Below are positions 1-7,746 of a DNA stretch of 14,637 nt, one piece after another. The notes under the pieces are model-generated. The model worked only from the letters and a program-made list of their open reading frames with translations, did no database searches and was not told the origin of the DNA. The stretch is taken from positions 1 through 14,637 of the forward strand of contig DWUQ01000021.1 in NCBI GenBank assembly GCA_019120675.1. The letters run 5' to 3'. The position numbers and the translations under genes are program-made. The first letter of the stretch is position 1; every line of letters starts with the position of its first letter. This DNA is from Candidatus Paenalcaligenes intestinipullorum (GTDB taxonomy: Bacteria > Pseudomonadota > Gammaproteobacteria > Burkholderiales > Burkholderiaceae_B).

Positions 1-251
1 ATTAGCTTACCGAAAACCCTCCCTCCACAACACACTTATATTATATATAAGACATGCTTTTATACCGTTAAAAATCAACAACTTAAATAAAACCCACCAC
101 ATTATGAAAACAAAAACCATAAAGCAAAACCAACTTATAGAATGCTTGATGAGCACTTTCCACATTGTGGCAATACCTCTTCATAATATGAAAAACGTGA
201 TGGTCTTGTTGTGCTAAGCTTTTAATTTTTCTTGCTTAATTTTGCACGACC
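1..251. other. AT-rich leader upstream of queF
   Basis: No convincing gene is seen here. The stretch is clearly more AT-rich than the genes beside it. It holds a 7-bp inverted repeat around 36-52 (CTTATAT / ATATAAG) and a short palindrome CCACATTGTGG near 160-170. For queF the best -10-like hexamer is CATAAT near 182-187, with only a poor -35. On the minus strand a TATAAA hexamer around 60 and a purine-rich GGAGGGAGGG near the left edge could belong to a divergent gene lying outside the window. I looked for a preQ1 riboswitch, a known control of some queF genes, and did not recognise its conserved core. The queF Shine-Dalgarno sequence is weak. Confidence 0.4.
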
Positions 252-1073
252 ATGAGTTCCTCTCTTTCTTCTTCGCCCTTAGGCAAAGCAACCGCCTACC
301 CCTCTCAGTATGATGCTTCTCTACTGTTTACGATTGACCGTGCTGCGAATCGAGCTCAATTAACGATCCCCAAGGAATGGCATGGCCAAGACATTTGGAC
401 AGCCTACGAGATTTCGTGGCTCAATAGGCAAGGCAAACCTATGGTGGCGATTGGTGAGTTCCGGATTCCTTGGGACAGCCCAAAGATTGTGGAATCCAAG
501 TCGTTAAAGCTGTATCTGAACTCGTTCAATGACAGCAGTTTTGAATCCATTAAACAGGTCAAGCAACACATACAGACGGATCTGAGTGCGGCGGTTGACG
601 CACATGTGGATGTGCAGCTTTTTCAGCTGCAACCTTATAGCGGCCCGCTTATTCACGACCTCGAGGGGGAAAATATTGATGATCTTGAGGTTGAGATTGA
701 GCATTATTCGCCCGAACCCACCTTGCTGCGCTGTGAGGAGGACGCCCCAGTAGTTTTTGAATGCTTATACTCTGATTTATTAAAATCCAACTGCCCTGAA
801 ACCGGCCAGCCTGATTGGGGCTCCATACAAATTGCTTATACAGGCCCTAAAATCGACCGAGCCAGTTTGCTGAAATATATCATTTCCTTCCGTCGCCACA
901 CGGAGTTTCATGAGCATTGCGTTGAGCGTATTTACGCGGACATTCAAGCGCAGTGCGCCCCTAAGTCGCTATTGGTATATGCCCGTTATACCCGTCGAGG
1001 AGGGTTGGATATCAACCCATGGCGCAGCTCACAACGCAATCATGTTGCGACCACACGCACCCCACGTCAGTAG
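252..1073 (+). CDS. queF: NADPH-dependent 7-cyano-7-deazaguanine reductase (QueF, long form)
   Basis: Cytoplasmic enzyme that reduces the nitrile preQ0 to the amine preQ1 with NADPH, the step before tRNA-guanine transglycosylase inserts the base for queuosine. At 273 aa it matches the two-domain (YqcD-like) long form, about 280 aa in E. coli, and not the short unimodular form. The N-terminal half carries the ESKS motif (81-84) followed by LKLYLNSFN. The C-terminal half carries SNC with the catalytic cysteine at 181, then QPDWGSIQ with the catalytic aspartate at 188, then FHEHCVERI (219-227) and the family-typical end YARYTRRGGLDINPWRS (243-259). The whole protein aligns by eye with E. coli QueF from near its first residues, so the ATG at 252 is taken although no strong Shine-Dalgarno precedes it. 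It converges on pgsA with a 51-bp gap and appears to be a single-gene unit. Confidence 0.96.
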   Translation: MSSSLSSSPLGKATAYPSQYDASLLFTIDRAANRAQLTIPKEWHGQDIWTAYEISWLNRQGKPMVAIGEFRIPWDSPKIVESKSLKLYLNSFNDSSFESIKQVKQHIQTDLSAAVDAHVDVQLFQLQPYSGPLIHDLEGENIDDLEVEIEHYSPEPTLLRCEEDAPVVFECLYSDLLKSNCPETGQPDWGSIQIAYTGPKIDRASLLKYIISFRRHTEFHEHCVERIYADIQAQCAPKSLLVYARYTRRGGLDINPWRSSQRNHVATTRTPRQ

Positions 1074-1094
1074 GAGTGCGTAAGGGGCTTATGA

Positions 1095-1141
1095 AGCGTA
1101 AAAGCTTGCATCTACTCGTTAGATTTACAGGCTTTTACGCT
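1095..1141. repeat. 11-bp inverted repeat between queF and pgsA ends
   Basis: AGCGTAAAAGC (1095-1105) and GCTTTTACGCT (1131-1141) are perfect complements separated by 25 bases. The loop contains a further 5-bp stem, ATCTA / TAGAT. The right arm lies inside the last codons of pgsA; the left arm lies in the gap. Neither direction has a run of T after the stem, so it is not a textbook intrinsic terminator. It could stabilise 3' ends or weakly terminate the converging transcripts. Confidence 0.5.
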
Positions 1142-1700
1142 GCACTTCTGGCCAAGCTTTACGCAAGTAGTACAGCATCGACCACACAGTCAAAATCGCC
1201 GCAATGACGATTAAAACCTTGCCAATCAAACCTACGGGTATATCGTTGTAGGACTCCCAATACAACAAGCACGGAATGGCGATCATTTGCGCTGCGGTTT
1301 TAAATTTACCCAACCAGCTCACCGCTACGCTGGCGCTGGCGCCTATTTGGGCCATCCACTCACGCAGAGCGGAAATCGTAATTTCACGCCCAATAATAAT
1401 AAAAGCAATTAATATATCCAACCGTCCTAGATCCACCAATACCAACAAGGCCGCCGAAACCATGAGCTTATCGGCCACGGGATCTAAGAAGGCTCCAAAA
1501 GCGGTGGTTTGCTTCCAGAGACGCGCCAACCAACCATCAAACCAGTCGGTCACCGCCGCAATAATAAAAGCGCTGCAGGCCAACACATCACGTACATGCA
1601 CACTTAACCAGCTTTCAGGCAAATAAAATAAGCCCAGCACCACCGGAATCATGATGATGCGCAGCCACGTCAGAACCATAGGAAAATTTAAAGGCATCAT
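1125..1700 (-). CDS. pgsA: CDP-diacylglycerol--glycerol-3-phosphate 3-phosphatidyltransferase
   Basis: Inner-membrane enzyme making phosphatidylglycerophosphate from CDP-diacylglycerol and glycerol-3-phosphate, the committed step to phosphatidylglycerol and cardiolipin. The CDP-alcohol phosphotransferase signature is complete: D52-x2-D55-G56-x2-A59-R60-x8-G69-x3-D73-x3-D77. Several hydrophobic segments (about 8-27, 38-50, 78-105 and 150-178) fit the multi-helix fold, and 191 aa is the normal length. Two ATG codons stand in tandem; the second, at 1697, gives the family-typical start MPLN and may be the real one. It is the last gene of the orn-acpS-nagZ-uvrC-pgsA cluster, 21 bases after the uvrC stop, an order also common in related bacteria (uvrC then pgsA). 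No strong Shine-Dalgarno is visible, which suggests dependence on translation of uvrC. Confidence 0.95.
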   Translation of the reverse strand: MMPLNFPMVLTWLRIIMIPVVLGLFYLPESWLSVHVRDVLACSAFIIAAVTDWFDGWLARLWKQTTAFGAFLDPVADKLMVSAALLVLVDLGRLDILIAFIIIGREITISALREWMAQIGASASVAVSWLGKFKTAAQMIAIPCLLYWESYNDIPVGLIGKVLIVIAAILTVWSMLYYLRKAWPEVQRKSL

Positions 1701-1721
1701 AGGTGCAAAGACTTTATAAAA

Positions 1722-3542
1722 TTAACGTAAAGCATGATAAATGCGCTCAGCGAGTGCTGCAGAAATACCCTCAACGGTACGTAGCTCATCGATGCTGGCA
1801 TTGACCACACCCGTAAAGCCACCAAAACGTGCGAGTAAACGCTGGCGTCGCTTCGCCCCAACACCTTCGATGTCTTCAAGGCGCGAGACATTACGCGATT
1901 TGGCCCGACGCGCACGCATGCCTGTAATGGCAAACCGGTGCGCTTCATCACGCACTTCGGCTAAAAGCATGAGGGCAGCAGACTCAACGCCCAACTGAAC
2001 ACTAGGGCGCTCATCTGTAAATAATAAGGTTTCCAAGCCAACTTTTCTACCTTCGCCCTTTGCGATGCCCACCAAAACGCGATGATCTAAACCCAATTCA
2101 TCAAAAACTTGCTTGGCAATATTAAGCTGCCCTTTCCCCCCGTCGACCAACACCACATCCGGCAAGCCAGATTGGGCTTCGGCCACACGGCTGTAGCGTC
2201 GGGTGAGAACTTGGCGCATGGCCGCATAATCGTCCCCTAAAGTAATGCCAGCAATGTTGTAGCGCCGATAGTCTGCAGGCTGCATCGCGTGATGCTTATA
2301 TACGACACAGGAAGCTTGGGTGGCCTCACCCATTGTATGGCTAATGTCAAAACCTTCGATCGTAAGCTGCTCTAAAGCGGCATCATCGATATCGAGCTGC
2401 AGGATTTGCGCCAAATCTGCGGTTCGTGCGGCACGAGAAATCGACTCACTTAAGGTACGCTGTAAAGCAAGTTGCGCATTGCTGAGTACTTGGTCAAGCC
2501 AAGCCTTGCGCACTCCTTGAGGCCTAAGTAGCAACCGTACAGCATGGCCGGCCTGTGCAGCCAGCATGGTGAGCAGTTCGTCATTGACTCGATGGGAGCA
2601 AATGAGCAAGGCGGGTAAAGGCCGTTCAATATAATGCTGACTGATAAACGCTTGCAGGACCTCGTCATCAGGCTGCCCCCGCACTTGAGTCGGGAAAAAC
2701 GCCCGGTCACCTAAATGTCGGCCACCTCGAACCATTGCCAAATTGACACAGCTGCGCCCCCCTTCACTGACGACGCCAATAATATCTGCATCATCCGTAC
2801 CACTATGCTCCATCGTTTGTTGCTGCAAGATCGTGGACAAAGCCAACATTTGGTCGCGTAGTGCGGCGGCCTCTTCGAACTCTAACCGCTCCGAAGCGTC
2901 GAGCATACGGGCTTCGATATCTTTGATGACTTCTTGGGCGCGCCCCTCAAGGAAACGCTGTGCTTGTCGCACGCCAGCCTGATAGCTGGGTATATCAATT
3001 AAGCCCACGCAGGGAGCGGTGCAGCGCTCAATTTGATGCAACAAACAGGGGCGCGTGCGGTGCGCGTAGACAGAATCCTCACAGGTACGGAGCTTAAAGA
3101 CGCGTTGCAAGACTTGAATGGTTTCCCGTACTGCCCACGCATTAGGATAAGGTCCATAAAAGCTCCCCCCAGCATTGGTGCTTCCCCGATAGTAGGCGAT
3201 TCGTGGGGCCTCATGATCGGTAATCCGTAAATAAGGATAAGACTTATCGTCACGGAAAATAATATTGTAACGGGGCTGGAGCCGCTTGATGAGGTTGTGC
3301 TCAAGCAGCAACGCTTCCGATTCACTTGCGGTAATGGTGACTTCAATGCGCACAATCTGCGTCACCATTTGCGCAATACGTGGGCTGCTCAGATTTTTTT
3401 GAAAATAAGAGCTGACGCGGCGTTTTAAATTACGCGCCTTCCCCACATACAGCACCTCATCATGCGCATCAATATGTCGATAAACGCCTGGTAAAGGCGG
3501 CAGGTCAGCCAGAAATAATTTCAGATTGAAGGTTCCGGGCAT
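1722..3542 (-). CDS. uvrC: Excinuclease ABC subunit C (UvrC)
   Basis: Dual-incision nuclease of nucleotide excision repair. It joins the UvrB-DNA complex and cuts both sides of a lesion. Domains in order: GIY-YIG nuclease at about 15-95 (PGVY 18-21, LYVGKA 31-36, catalytic glutamate at 76 in ASESEALLLE); a cysteine-rich segment with C154, C166, C174 and C178, the positions reported to bind an iron-sulfur cluster in the E. coli enzyme; a UVR (UvrB-binding) helix pair at about 204-238; an RNase H-like second nuclease domain (YNIAGITLGDDYAAM, then VLVDGGKGQL and DEAHRFAI); and two helix-hairpin-helix motifs at the C-terminus (EDIEGVGAKRRQRLL and TVEGISAALAERIY). The 606-aa length is normal. The start overlaps the last 38 bases of nagZ, implying translational coupling. 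No LexA box is seen nearby, so it is probably not directly SOS-controlled here. Confidence 0.97.
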   Translation of the reverse strand: MPGTFNLKLFLADLPPLPGVYRHIDAHDEVLYVGKARNLKRRVSSYFQKNLSSPRIAQMVTQIVRIEVTITASESEALLLEHNLIKRLQPRYNIIFRDDKSYPYLRITDHEAPRIAYYRGSTNAGGSFYGPYPNAWAVRETIQVLQRVFKLRTCEDSVYAHRTRPCLLHQIERCTAPCVGLIDIPSYQAGVRQAQRFLEGRAQEVIKDIEARMLDASERLEFEEAAALRDQMLALSTILQQQTMEHSGTDDADIIGVVSEGGRSCVNLAMVRGGRHLGDRAFFPTQVRGQPDDEVLQAFISQHYIERPLPALLICSHRVNDELLTMLAAQAGHAVRLLLRPQGVRKAWLDQVLSNAQLALQRTLSESISRAARTADLAQILQLDIDDAALEQLTIEGFDISHTMGEATQASCVVYKHHAMQPADYRRYNIAGITLGDDYAAMRQVLTRRYSRVAEAQSGLPDVVLVDGGKGQLNIAKQVFDELGLDHRVLVGIAKGEGRKVGLETLLFTDERPSVQLGVESAALMLLAEVRDEAHRFAITGMRARRAKSRNVSRLEDIEGVGAKRRQRLLARFGGFTGVVNASIDELRTVEGISAALAERIYHALR

Positions 3543-4560
3543 ATTGATAATGGTCGTCAGCTTGTAAACGATCCCAATCCAGCGCTTCGGTTTGCGGATA
3601 CAGCTTTTGAATGCGAAGTTGAGAGGCTTCGGGCATGGTGTAGTCCAGTTTTGCCAAGAGCTCGTCGGCTAAATCAGGGCGATTGCACACCAATACCATA
3701 TCGCAGCCCGCGTTAAACGCTGCAACAGCCCGATCGTGGATGTCGCCAGCGACACTGGCCCCTTCCATAGTGAGGTCATCAGAAAAAATCACGCCGTTGT
3801 AAGCTAAGGCTTGACGCAATACACGCTTGAGCCAAAAGCTGGAAAACCCAGCAGGTTGGGGATCAACTTGGGGGTAGATCACATGCGCGGGCATCACGCT
3901 ATCTAAGGCTAGATCACCGAGCCATTGATAGGGTGCGACATCCTCGTCAAGAATTTCTTCGAGGGTGCGCTCATCCACAGGTACCGCCACATGCGAATCG
4001 GCTTCTACCCCGCCATGACCTGGAAAGTGCTTACCACAGCTGGCCATACCCGCTTTTTTAAGGCCGCGGATCAGCCCCGCTGCCAACATACCCACCGCTT
4101 TGGGATTGCGATGGAAAGAGCGGTCGCCGATGACCGCCGAACAGTCGTAATCCAGATCCAACACAGGTGTAAAGCTAAAATCCACCCCACACGCCCGCAA
4201 CTCAGCCGCTAAGACGTAGCCGACATCGGCCGCGACATTACCTGCCTTGATGGCGTCTTTTTCCCATAAAAACCCGAGCTTGCGCATGGATGGTAAAGTC
4301 GTGAAGCCATCTTCACGAAAACGCTGTACTCGCCCCCCTTCGTGATCCACAGCAATCAATAAGGCTGGATTGCGTAACGCGTGGATCTCAGTACACAACT
4401 CGGTGAGCTGCTGTCGAGAGTGAAAATTACGGGTAAATAAAATCACGCCCCCCACGGATGGATGCCGTAAACGGATGCGCTCCGCTTCCGTTAGGGCTGT
4501 GCCCGCTATATCCACCATAACGGGGCCAAGGGGCTGATTGACTGGAGTTGGTATCGTCAT
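3505..4560 (-). CDS. nagZ: Beta-N-acetylhexosaminidase (NagZ)
   Basis: Cytoplasmic glycoside hydrolase family 3 enzyme that removes N-acetylglucosamine from anhydro-muropeptides imported during peptidoglycan recycling. In bacteria with inducible AmpC it shapes the muropeptide signal. Family motifs are all present: DHEGGRVQR (72-80), GDRSF (145-149), GKHFPGHG (176-183, with the mobile-loop histidine at 182), SDDLTMEGA (260-268, containing the nucleophilic aspartate), and CDMVLVCN (286-293). The 351-aa length is typical, and no signal peptide is seen, as expected for a cytoplasmic enzyme. The ATG is 7 bases after the acpS stop with a poor Shine-Dalgarno, so translation is probably coupled to acpS. 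Its 3' end overlaps uvrC by 38 bases. Confidence 0.96.
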   Translation of the reverse strand: MTIPTPVNQPLGPVMVDIAGTALTEAERIRLRHPSVGGVILFTRNFHSRQQLTELCTEIHALRNPALLIAVDHEGGRVQRFREDGFTTLPSMRKLGFLWEKDAIKAGNVAADVGYVLAAELRACGVDFSFTPVLDLDYDCSAVIGDRSFHRNPKAVGMLAAGLIRGLKKAGMASCGKHFPGHGGVEADSHVAVPVDERTLEEILDEDVAPYQWLGDLALDSVMPAHVIYPQVDPQPAGFSSFWLKRVLRQALAYNGVIFSDDLTMEGASVAGDIHDRAVAAFNAGCDMVLVCNRPDLADELLAKLDYTMPEASQLRIQKLYPQTEALDWDRLQADDHYQYARNLQSEIISG

Positions 4561-4567
4561 AATAAAT

Positions 4568-4984
4568 TTACGCTGTGGGGGTTAAGGTTTCAACAATCAC
4601 AAAGGCCATCACCAAATCGGATTCGTCGGTTAGCGTAACATGCGCTGTGCCAAAACGCTGGTCATACCACGGCTGAAGAGTCCCGGCCAACACCACTTGC
4701 GGTTTGCCACTGGGTGCATTGAGCACCTGCATACGCGACCACGCCATCGGCATGCGCATGCCTAAGCCAACGGCTTTGGAGAACGCCTCCTTGGCGGCAA
4801 AACGGGTGGCTAAATAACGCATCCCTCGCTCGGGGTCACGCTGATGGCGCCGTGCAAACACCTGCTGCTCTTGAGGCCCTAAAATACGCTGAACAAAGCG
4901 TAAGCCAAAGCGCTCATACGCCGCACGAATGCGAGAAATATAAATAATGTCGGTACCAATCCCGGCAATGGCTGCTGAAGACAT
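4568..4984 (-). CDS. acpS: Holo-[acyl-carrier-protein] synthase (AcpS)
   Basis: Transfers the 4'-phosphopantetheine arm of CoA to a serine of apo-acyl carrier protein, activating fatty acid synthesis. The start is set at 4984 because it gives the family N-terminus ending in IGTDIIYISRI, with the metal-binding aspartate at residue 12. A longer in-frame reading to 5083 would run into orn and adds only low-complexity sequence. The second hallmark, RFAAKEAFSKAVG (61-73) with K65 and E66, is intact, as is the C-terminal HVTLTDESD strand. The 138-aa length is close to normal. It lies 16 bases after orn and 7 bases before nagZ, inside one apparent transcript. In many betaproteobacteria acpS follows pdxJ; here pdxJ is absent and orn takes that place. 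Confidence 0.95.
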   Translation of the reverse strand: MSSAAIAGIGTDIIYISRIRAAYERFGLRFVQRILGPQEQQVFARRHQRDPERGMRYLATRFAAKEAFSKAVGLGMRMPMAWSRMQVLNAPSGKPQVVLAGTLQPWYDQRFGTAHVTLTDESDLVMAFVIVETLTPTA

Positions 4985-5000
4985 ATGGGTTAACGCAGGA

Positions 5001-5546
5001 TTAAAGTTTGATGAAATGCTCTCGATAGTGCTTGAGCTCGTCGATAGATTCGTAAATATCCGCCAGTGCTTCGTGCTTCGCATGCTTTACAAAGCTTGAG
5101 ACCACTTCGGGTTTCCAACGACGGGCCAGCTCTTTGAGCGTGCTGACATCCAGATTCCGATAATGGAAAAAAGCTTCTAGTTTCGGCATATACTTAAACA
5201 TGAAGCGCCGATCTTGGCTAATGGTGTTGCCACATAGCGGTGACGTACCCTCGGGCACATGTTGCTTGAGGAACTGCAACAATTGCTCTTCGGCCTCGGC
5301 CTCGGTTAGGGTAGACGCTTTGACCTTGTCAATCAGGCCGCTTTTGCCATGCGTGCCTTTGTTCCAGTTATCCATCGCCTCCAGCAGCTCATTACTTTGA
5401 TGCACCACCAATACGGGGCCTTCGGCGACTAGACTTAGATCCGCCTCGGTAACCACAACAGCGACTTCAATAATGCGCTCTTTTTCAGGGTCTAAGCCCG
5501 TCATTTCCATATCTAACCAAACCAGTCGCTGATTTTTTACTGACAT
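5001..5546 (-). CDS. orn: Oligoribonuclease (Orn)
   Basis: 3'-to-5' exoribonuclease of the DEDDh class that degrades two- to five-nucleotide RNAs, including pGpG from cyclic-di-GMP turnover. It is usually essential in proteobacteria. The catalytic residues are visible: D12 and E14 in WLDMEMTGLDP, D112 in NTISQDRRF, H158 in KHAKHEALADI, and D163. The 181-aa length is standard and the C-terminal HYREHFIKL is typical. A Shine-Dalgarno AAGGAA precedes the ATG. As the first gene of the minus-strand cluster, it probably supplies the main promoter from the 51-bp gap that separates it from the divergent M48 peptidase gene. Confidence 0.97.
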   Translation of the reverse strand: MSVKNQRLVWLDMEMTGLDPEKERIIEVAVVVTEADLSLVAEGPVLVVHQSNELLEAMDNWNKGTHGKSGLIDKVKASTLTEAEAEEQLLQFLKQHVPEGTSPLCGNTISQDRRFMFKYMPKLEAFFHYRNLDVSTLKELARRWKPEVVSSFVKHAKHEALADIYESIDELKHYREHFIKL

Positions 5547-5597
5547 ATATAATAATTCCTTGATTCCTAATTTATTTCGTACAGGCTTACGTGGACG
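5547..5597. promoter_or_regulatory. Divergent orn / M48 peptidase control region
   Basis: This 51-bp gap must hold control signals for two divergent transcripts. On the plus strand a consensus -10 hexamer TATAAT is seen at 5548-5553, about 45 bases before the M48 start, but without a good -35 at the right distance (it would fall in the orn 5' end). On the minus strand the orn ribosome-binding site AAGGAA lies around 5556-5561. No clear -10/-35 pair for orn was found, and its promoter may extend into the M48 coding sequence. Confidence 0.35.
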
Positions 5598-6863
5598 ATG
5601 AATTTCCTATACGTATTTTTGATCTTTCTGTTAGGCGCTTTGATTGTGCGCCAATGGTTGTCGTGGCGACAAATTCGCTATGTGGCACGTCATCGCAACC
5701 AACTGCCCCCCGAGTTTGCTCAAAGCCTCAGCCTACACGCTCACCAACGAGCTGCGGATTACACGATTGCCAAAGAGCAACTCCGCCTAATCGAAGGCTT
5801 TGTGGACACGGCGGTCGTTATCAGCTTTACCTTGCTAGGGGGGCTGCAAGTGTTGGACTTGTTCTGGGCCCGACATGTGCCCCACGAGCTATGGCGTCAA
5901 ATTGGCCTAGTCATGAGTGTACTCGGGATTAGCGCACTTATCAGCCTTCCCTTTCGCGCATGGAGTGTTTTTAAGATCGAAGCCCACTTTGGTTTTAATC
6001 GTCTGACGCCTAAGCTTTTCTTACGCGATACGCTGCTCGGGCTCGGGCTCATGGCGGGTTTAGGGGTGGCCTGTTTGGCTGTCATTTTATCGCTTATGCA
6101 GCTCGGCTCACACAGCTGGCCCTTGTACGCATGGGGCTTTTGGGTGCTGTTCAACCTGTTGCTGATCTGGGCTTACCCGGCTTTTATTGCACCGTTGTTT
6201 AATCGTTTTCAACCCTTAGACCGGCCTGAGCTGCAAAACCGCATTCAGGGCTTAGTACAGCGCTGTGGGTTTACACTCGCGGGGTTGTTTGTGATGGATG
6301 GCTCGCGTCGTTCCTCGCATGGCAATGCCTATTTCACTGGTTTGGGTAATTTAAAGCGCATTGTGTTTTTTGACACACTGCTGTCACGCCTCAATGATGA
6401 AGAGGTTGAAGCCGTTTTGGCGCACGAACTGGGCCATTTCAAACACAAGCATATCCTTAAACGTATGCTGGTCAATTTTGGTGGCGCTTTGGTGTTTTTC
6501 TTTGCCTTAGCCTGGTTGTCGCAAAAAGTATGGTTTTATACCAGCTTAGGGGTGCTCCCGCAGTTGGCTGGCGCGAACGATGGCTTGGCGTTGGTATTGT
6601 TTTTTATTTGTGTGCCTGTATTTACCTTTTGGTTAAGCCCTATCTCACATTTTTTATCACGCAAAAATGAGTACGAAGCCGATGCGTATGCCATCGCGCA
6701 CACGCAAGCCAGTGCGCTACGCAATGCACTGCTTAAACTCTACAAAGATAATGCGGCTACCTTAACCCCCGATCCCGTATACTCTAGCTTTTATGACACC
6801 CATCCTCCCGCTTTGCAACGCATTCGCTTTATAGATCGCCATGACCCAACCTCTTTCAGCTGA
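5598..6863 (+). CDS. M48 family CAAX-type membrane metallopeptidase (Ste24-like)
   Basis: Integral-membrane zinc endopeptidase related to yeast Ste24. The bacterial forms are thought to act in membrane protein turnover, and the substrate is not known. The zinc site is complete: HELGH at 276-280 within EAVLAHELGHFKHKH, and a third ligand glutamate at 358 within SRKNEYEADAYA. Hydrophobic segments are seen at about 2-18, 70-90, 101-119, 143-168, 178-202, 293-313 and 327-349, matching the multi-helix Ste24 architecture (N-terminal peptidase_M48_N part, then the catalytic domain). The 421-aa length is normal. The 3' end overlaps rsgA by 23 bases. The Shine-Dalgarno is weak (GTGGA). HtpX is a less likely identity because HtpX is shorter, near 290 aa, and lacks the long N-terminal membrane part. 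Confidence 0.93.
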   Translation: MNFLYVFLIFLLGALIVRQWLSWRQIRYVARHRNQLPPEFAQSLSLHAHQRAADYTIAKEQLRLIEGFVDTAVVISFTLLGGLQVLDLFWARHVPHELWRQIGLVMSVLGISALISLPFRAWSVFKIEAHFGFNRLTPKLFLRDTLLGLGLMAGLGVACLAVILSLMQLGSHSWPLYAWGFWVLFNLLLIWAYPAFIAPLFNRFQPLDRPELQNRIQGLVQRCGFTLAGLFVMDGSRRSSHGNAYFTGLGNLKRIVFFDTLLSRLNDEEVEAVLAHELGHFKHKHILKRMLVNFGGALVFFFALAWLSQKVWFYTSLGVLPQLAGANDGLALVLFFICVPVFTFWLSPISHFLSRKNEYEADAYAIAHTQASALRNALLKLYKDNAATLTPDPVYSSFYDTHPPALQRIRFIDRHDPTSFS

Positions 6864-7746
6864 TCACGGCCGTATCATTGCGGCGTTCGGGCGTAACTAT
6901 TTGGTTGAGCTCGCGGATCAACAGGTGTTGCAATGCTACACCCGTGGTAAGCGCACCGGCTTGTGTGTCGGCGATCTGGTCAAAGTCGCGGTTCAAAATA
7001 CCGAACAAGGCAGCATTGAGGAAATCCTACCGCGCCGCAATTTACTGTATCGATCGGATCAAAATCGCAGCAAACAATTTGCAGCCAATATCGATCAACT
7101 GTTTATTGTGTTGGCTTCTGAACCCAGCTTTTCGGATGATCTAACGGGACGTGCATTGGTCGCCGCCAAAGCGGCCGATATTGAACCCGTTATTTTGTTG
7201 AACAAGGCTGATTTGCCTTCCGTGAACCACGCTCGGGAACGTTTGCTACCCTTGAGTGCGTTAGGGGTCCCCATTCTAGAGCTGTGCGCCTTAGAGACCC
7301 CATCCACCCAAAGCTTGTTAAGCCCTTGGCTACTCAACAAAACCACTTTACTTTTAGGTCAAAGTGGTATGGGAAAATCTACCATCCTGAACGCTCTCGT
7401 ACCCGACGCACAGGCACACACCCAAGAACACTCCAAAGCCTTAGGTACGGGTCGTCACACGACTACCCATACACGCTTATATCGTCTGGCGGACTTGAAT
7501 GCATCCCTGATCGACTCACCGGGTTTTCAAGCGTTTGGCTTAGCGCACCTAAGCCCCGCGGAAATCGTACATGGTTTTCCTGAATTTCATGATGCAGTTA
7601 ACGAGTGTCGCTTTTATAATTGCAGTCACCGTCATGAGCCAGGCTGTGGGGTCAGAGCCGCCTTAGACAACAACACAATTCATCCAGAGCGTTATCAGCT
7701 GTATTTACGCCTGTTGGATGAGCATGAGCAACAACCTCAATATTAG
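6841..7746 (+). CDS. rsgA: Ribosome small subunit-dependent GTPase A (RsgA)
   Basis: Circularly permuted GTPase that acts late in 30S subunit maturation and releases assembly factors. An N-terminal OB-fold (about 10-65, starting GRIIAAFGRNYLVEL) is followed by the GTPase motifs in permuted order: G4 NKAD (121-124), G1 GQSGMGKS (173-180), and G3 DSPG (225-228). A C-terminal zinc knuckle has C256, C261, H263 and C269. Switch I contains GTGRHTTTHT (202-211). The 301-aa length is standard for betaproteobacteria. The start lies inside the end of the M48 gene, with no good Shine-Dalgarno, pointing to translational coupling. It converges on the Nudix gene with essentially no gap. Confidence 0.96.
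   Translation: MTQPLSADHGRIIAAFGRNYLVELADQQVLQCYTRGKRTGLCVGDLVKVAVQNTEQGSIEEILPRRNLLYRSDQNRSKQFAANIDQLFIVLASEPSFSDDLTGRALVAAKAADIEPVILLNKADLPSVNHARERLLPLSALGVPILELCALETPSTQSLLSPWLLNKTTLLLGQSGMGKSTILNALVPDAQAHTQEHSKALGTGRHTTTHTRLYRLADLNASLIDSPGFQAFGLAHLSPAEIVHGFPEFHDAVNECRFYNCSHRHEPGCGVRAALDNNTIHPERYQLYLRLLDEHEQQPQY

Noticed and set aside
180..251. preQ1 riboswitch upstream of queF
   Set aside because: The conserved hairpin and A-rich tail of the known preQ1 classes could not be matched by eye.
4985..5083. In-frame upstream extension of acpS by 33 codons
   Set aside because: It overlaps the orn coding end, is rich in Ser/Thr/Asn unlike AcpS, and the ATG at 4984 gives the normal family start.
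6841..6863. Frameshift or fusion between the M48 peptidase and rsgA
   Set aside because: Both proteins have complete, family-typical ends; the 23-base overlap is an ordinary coupled arrangement.
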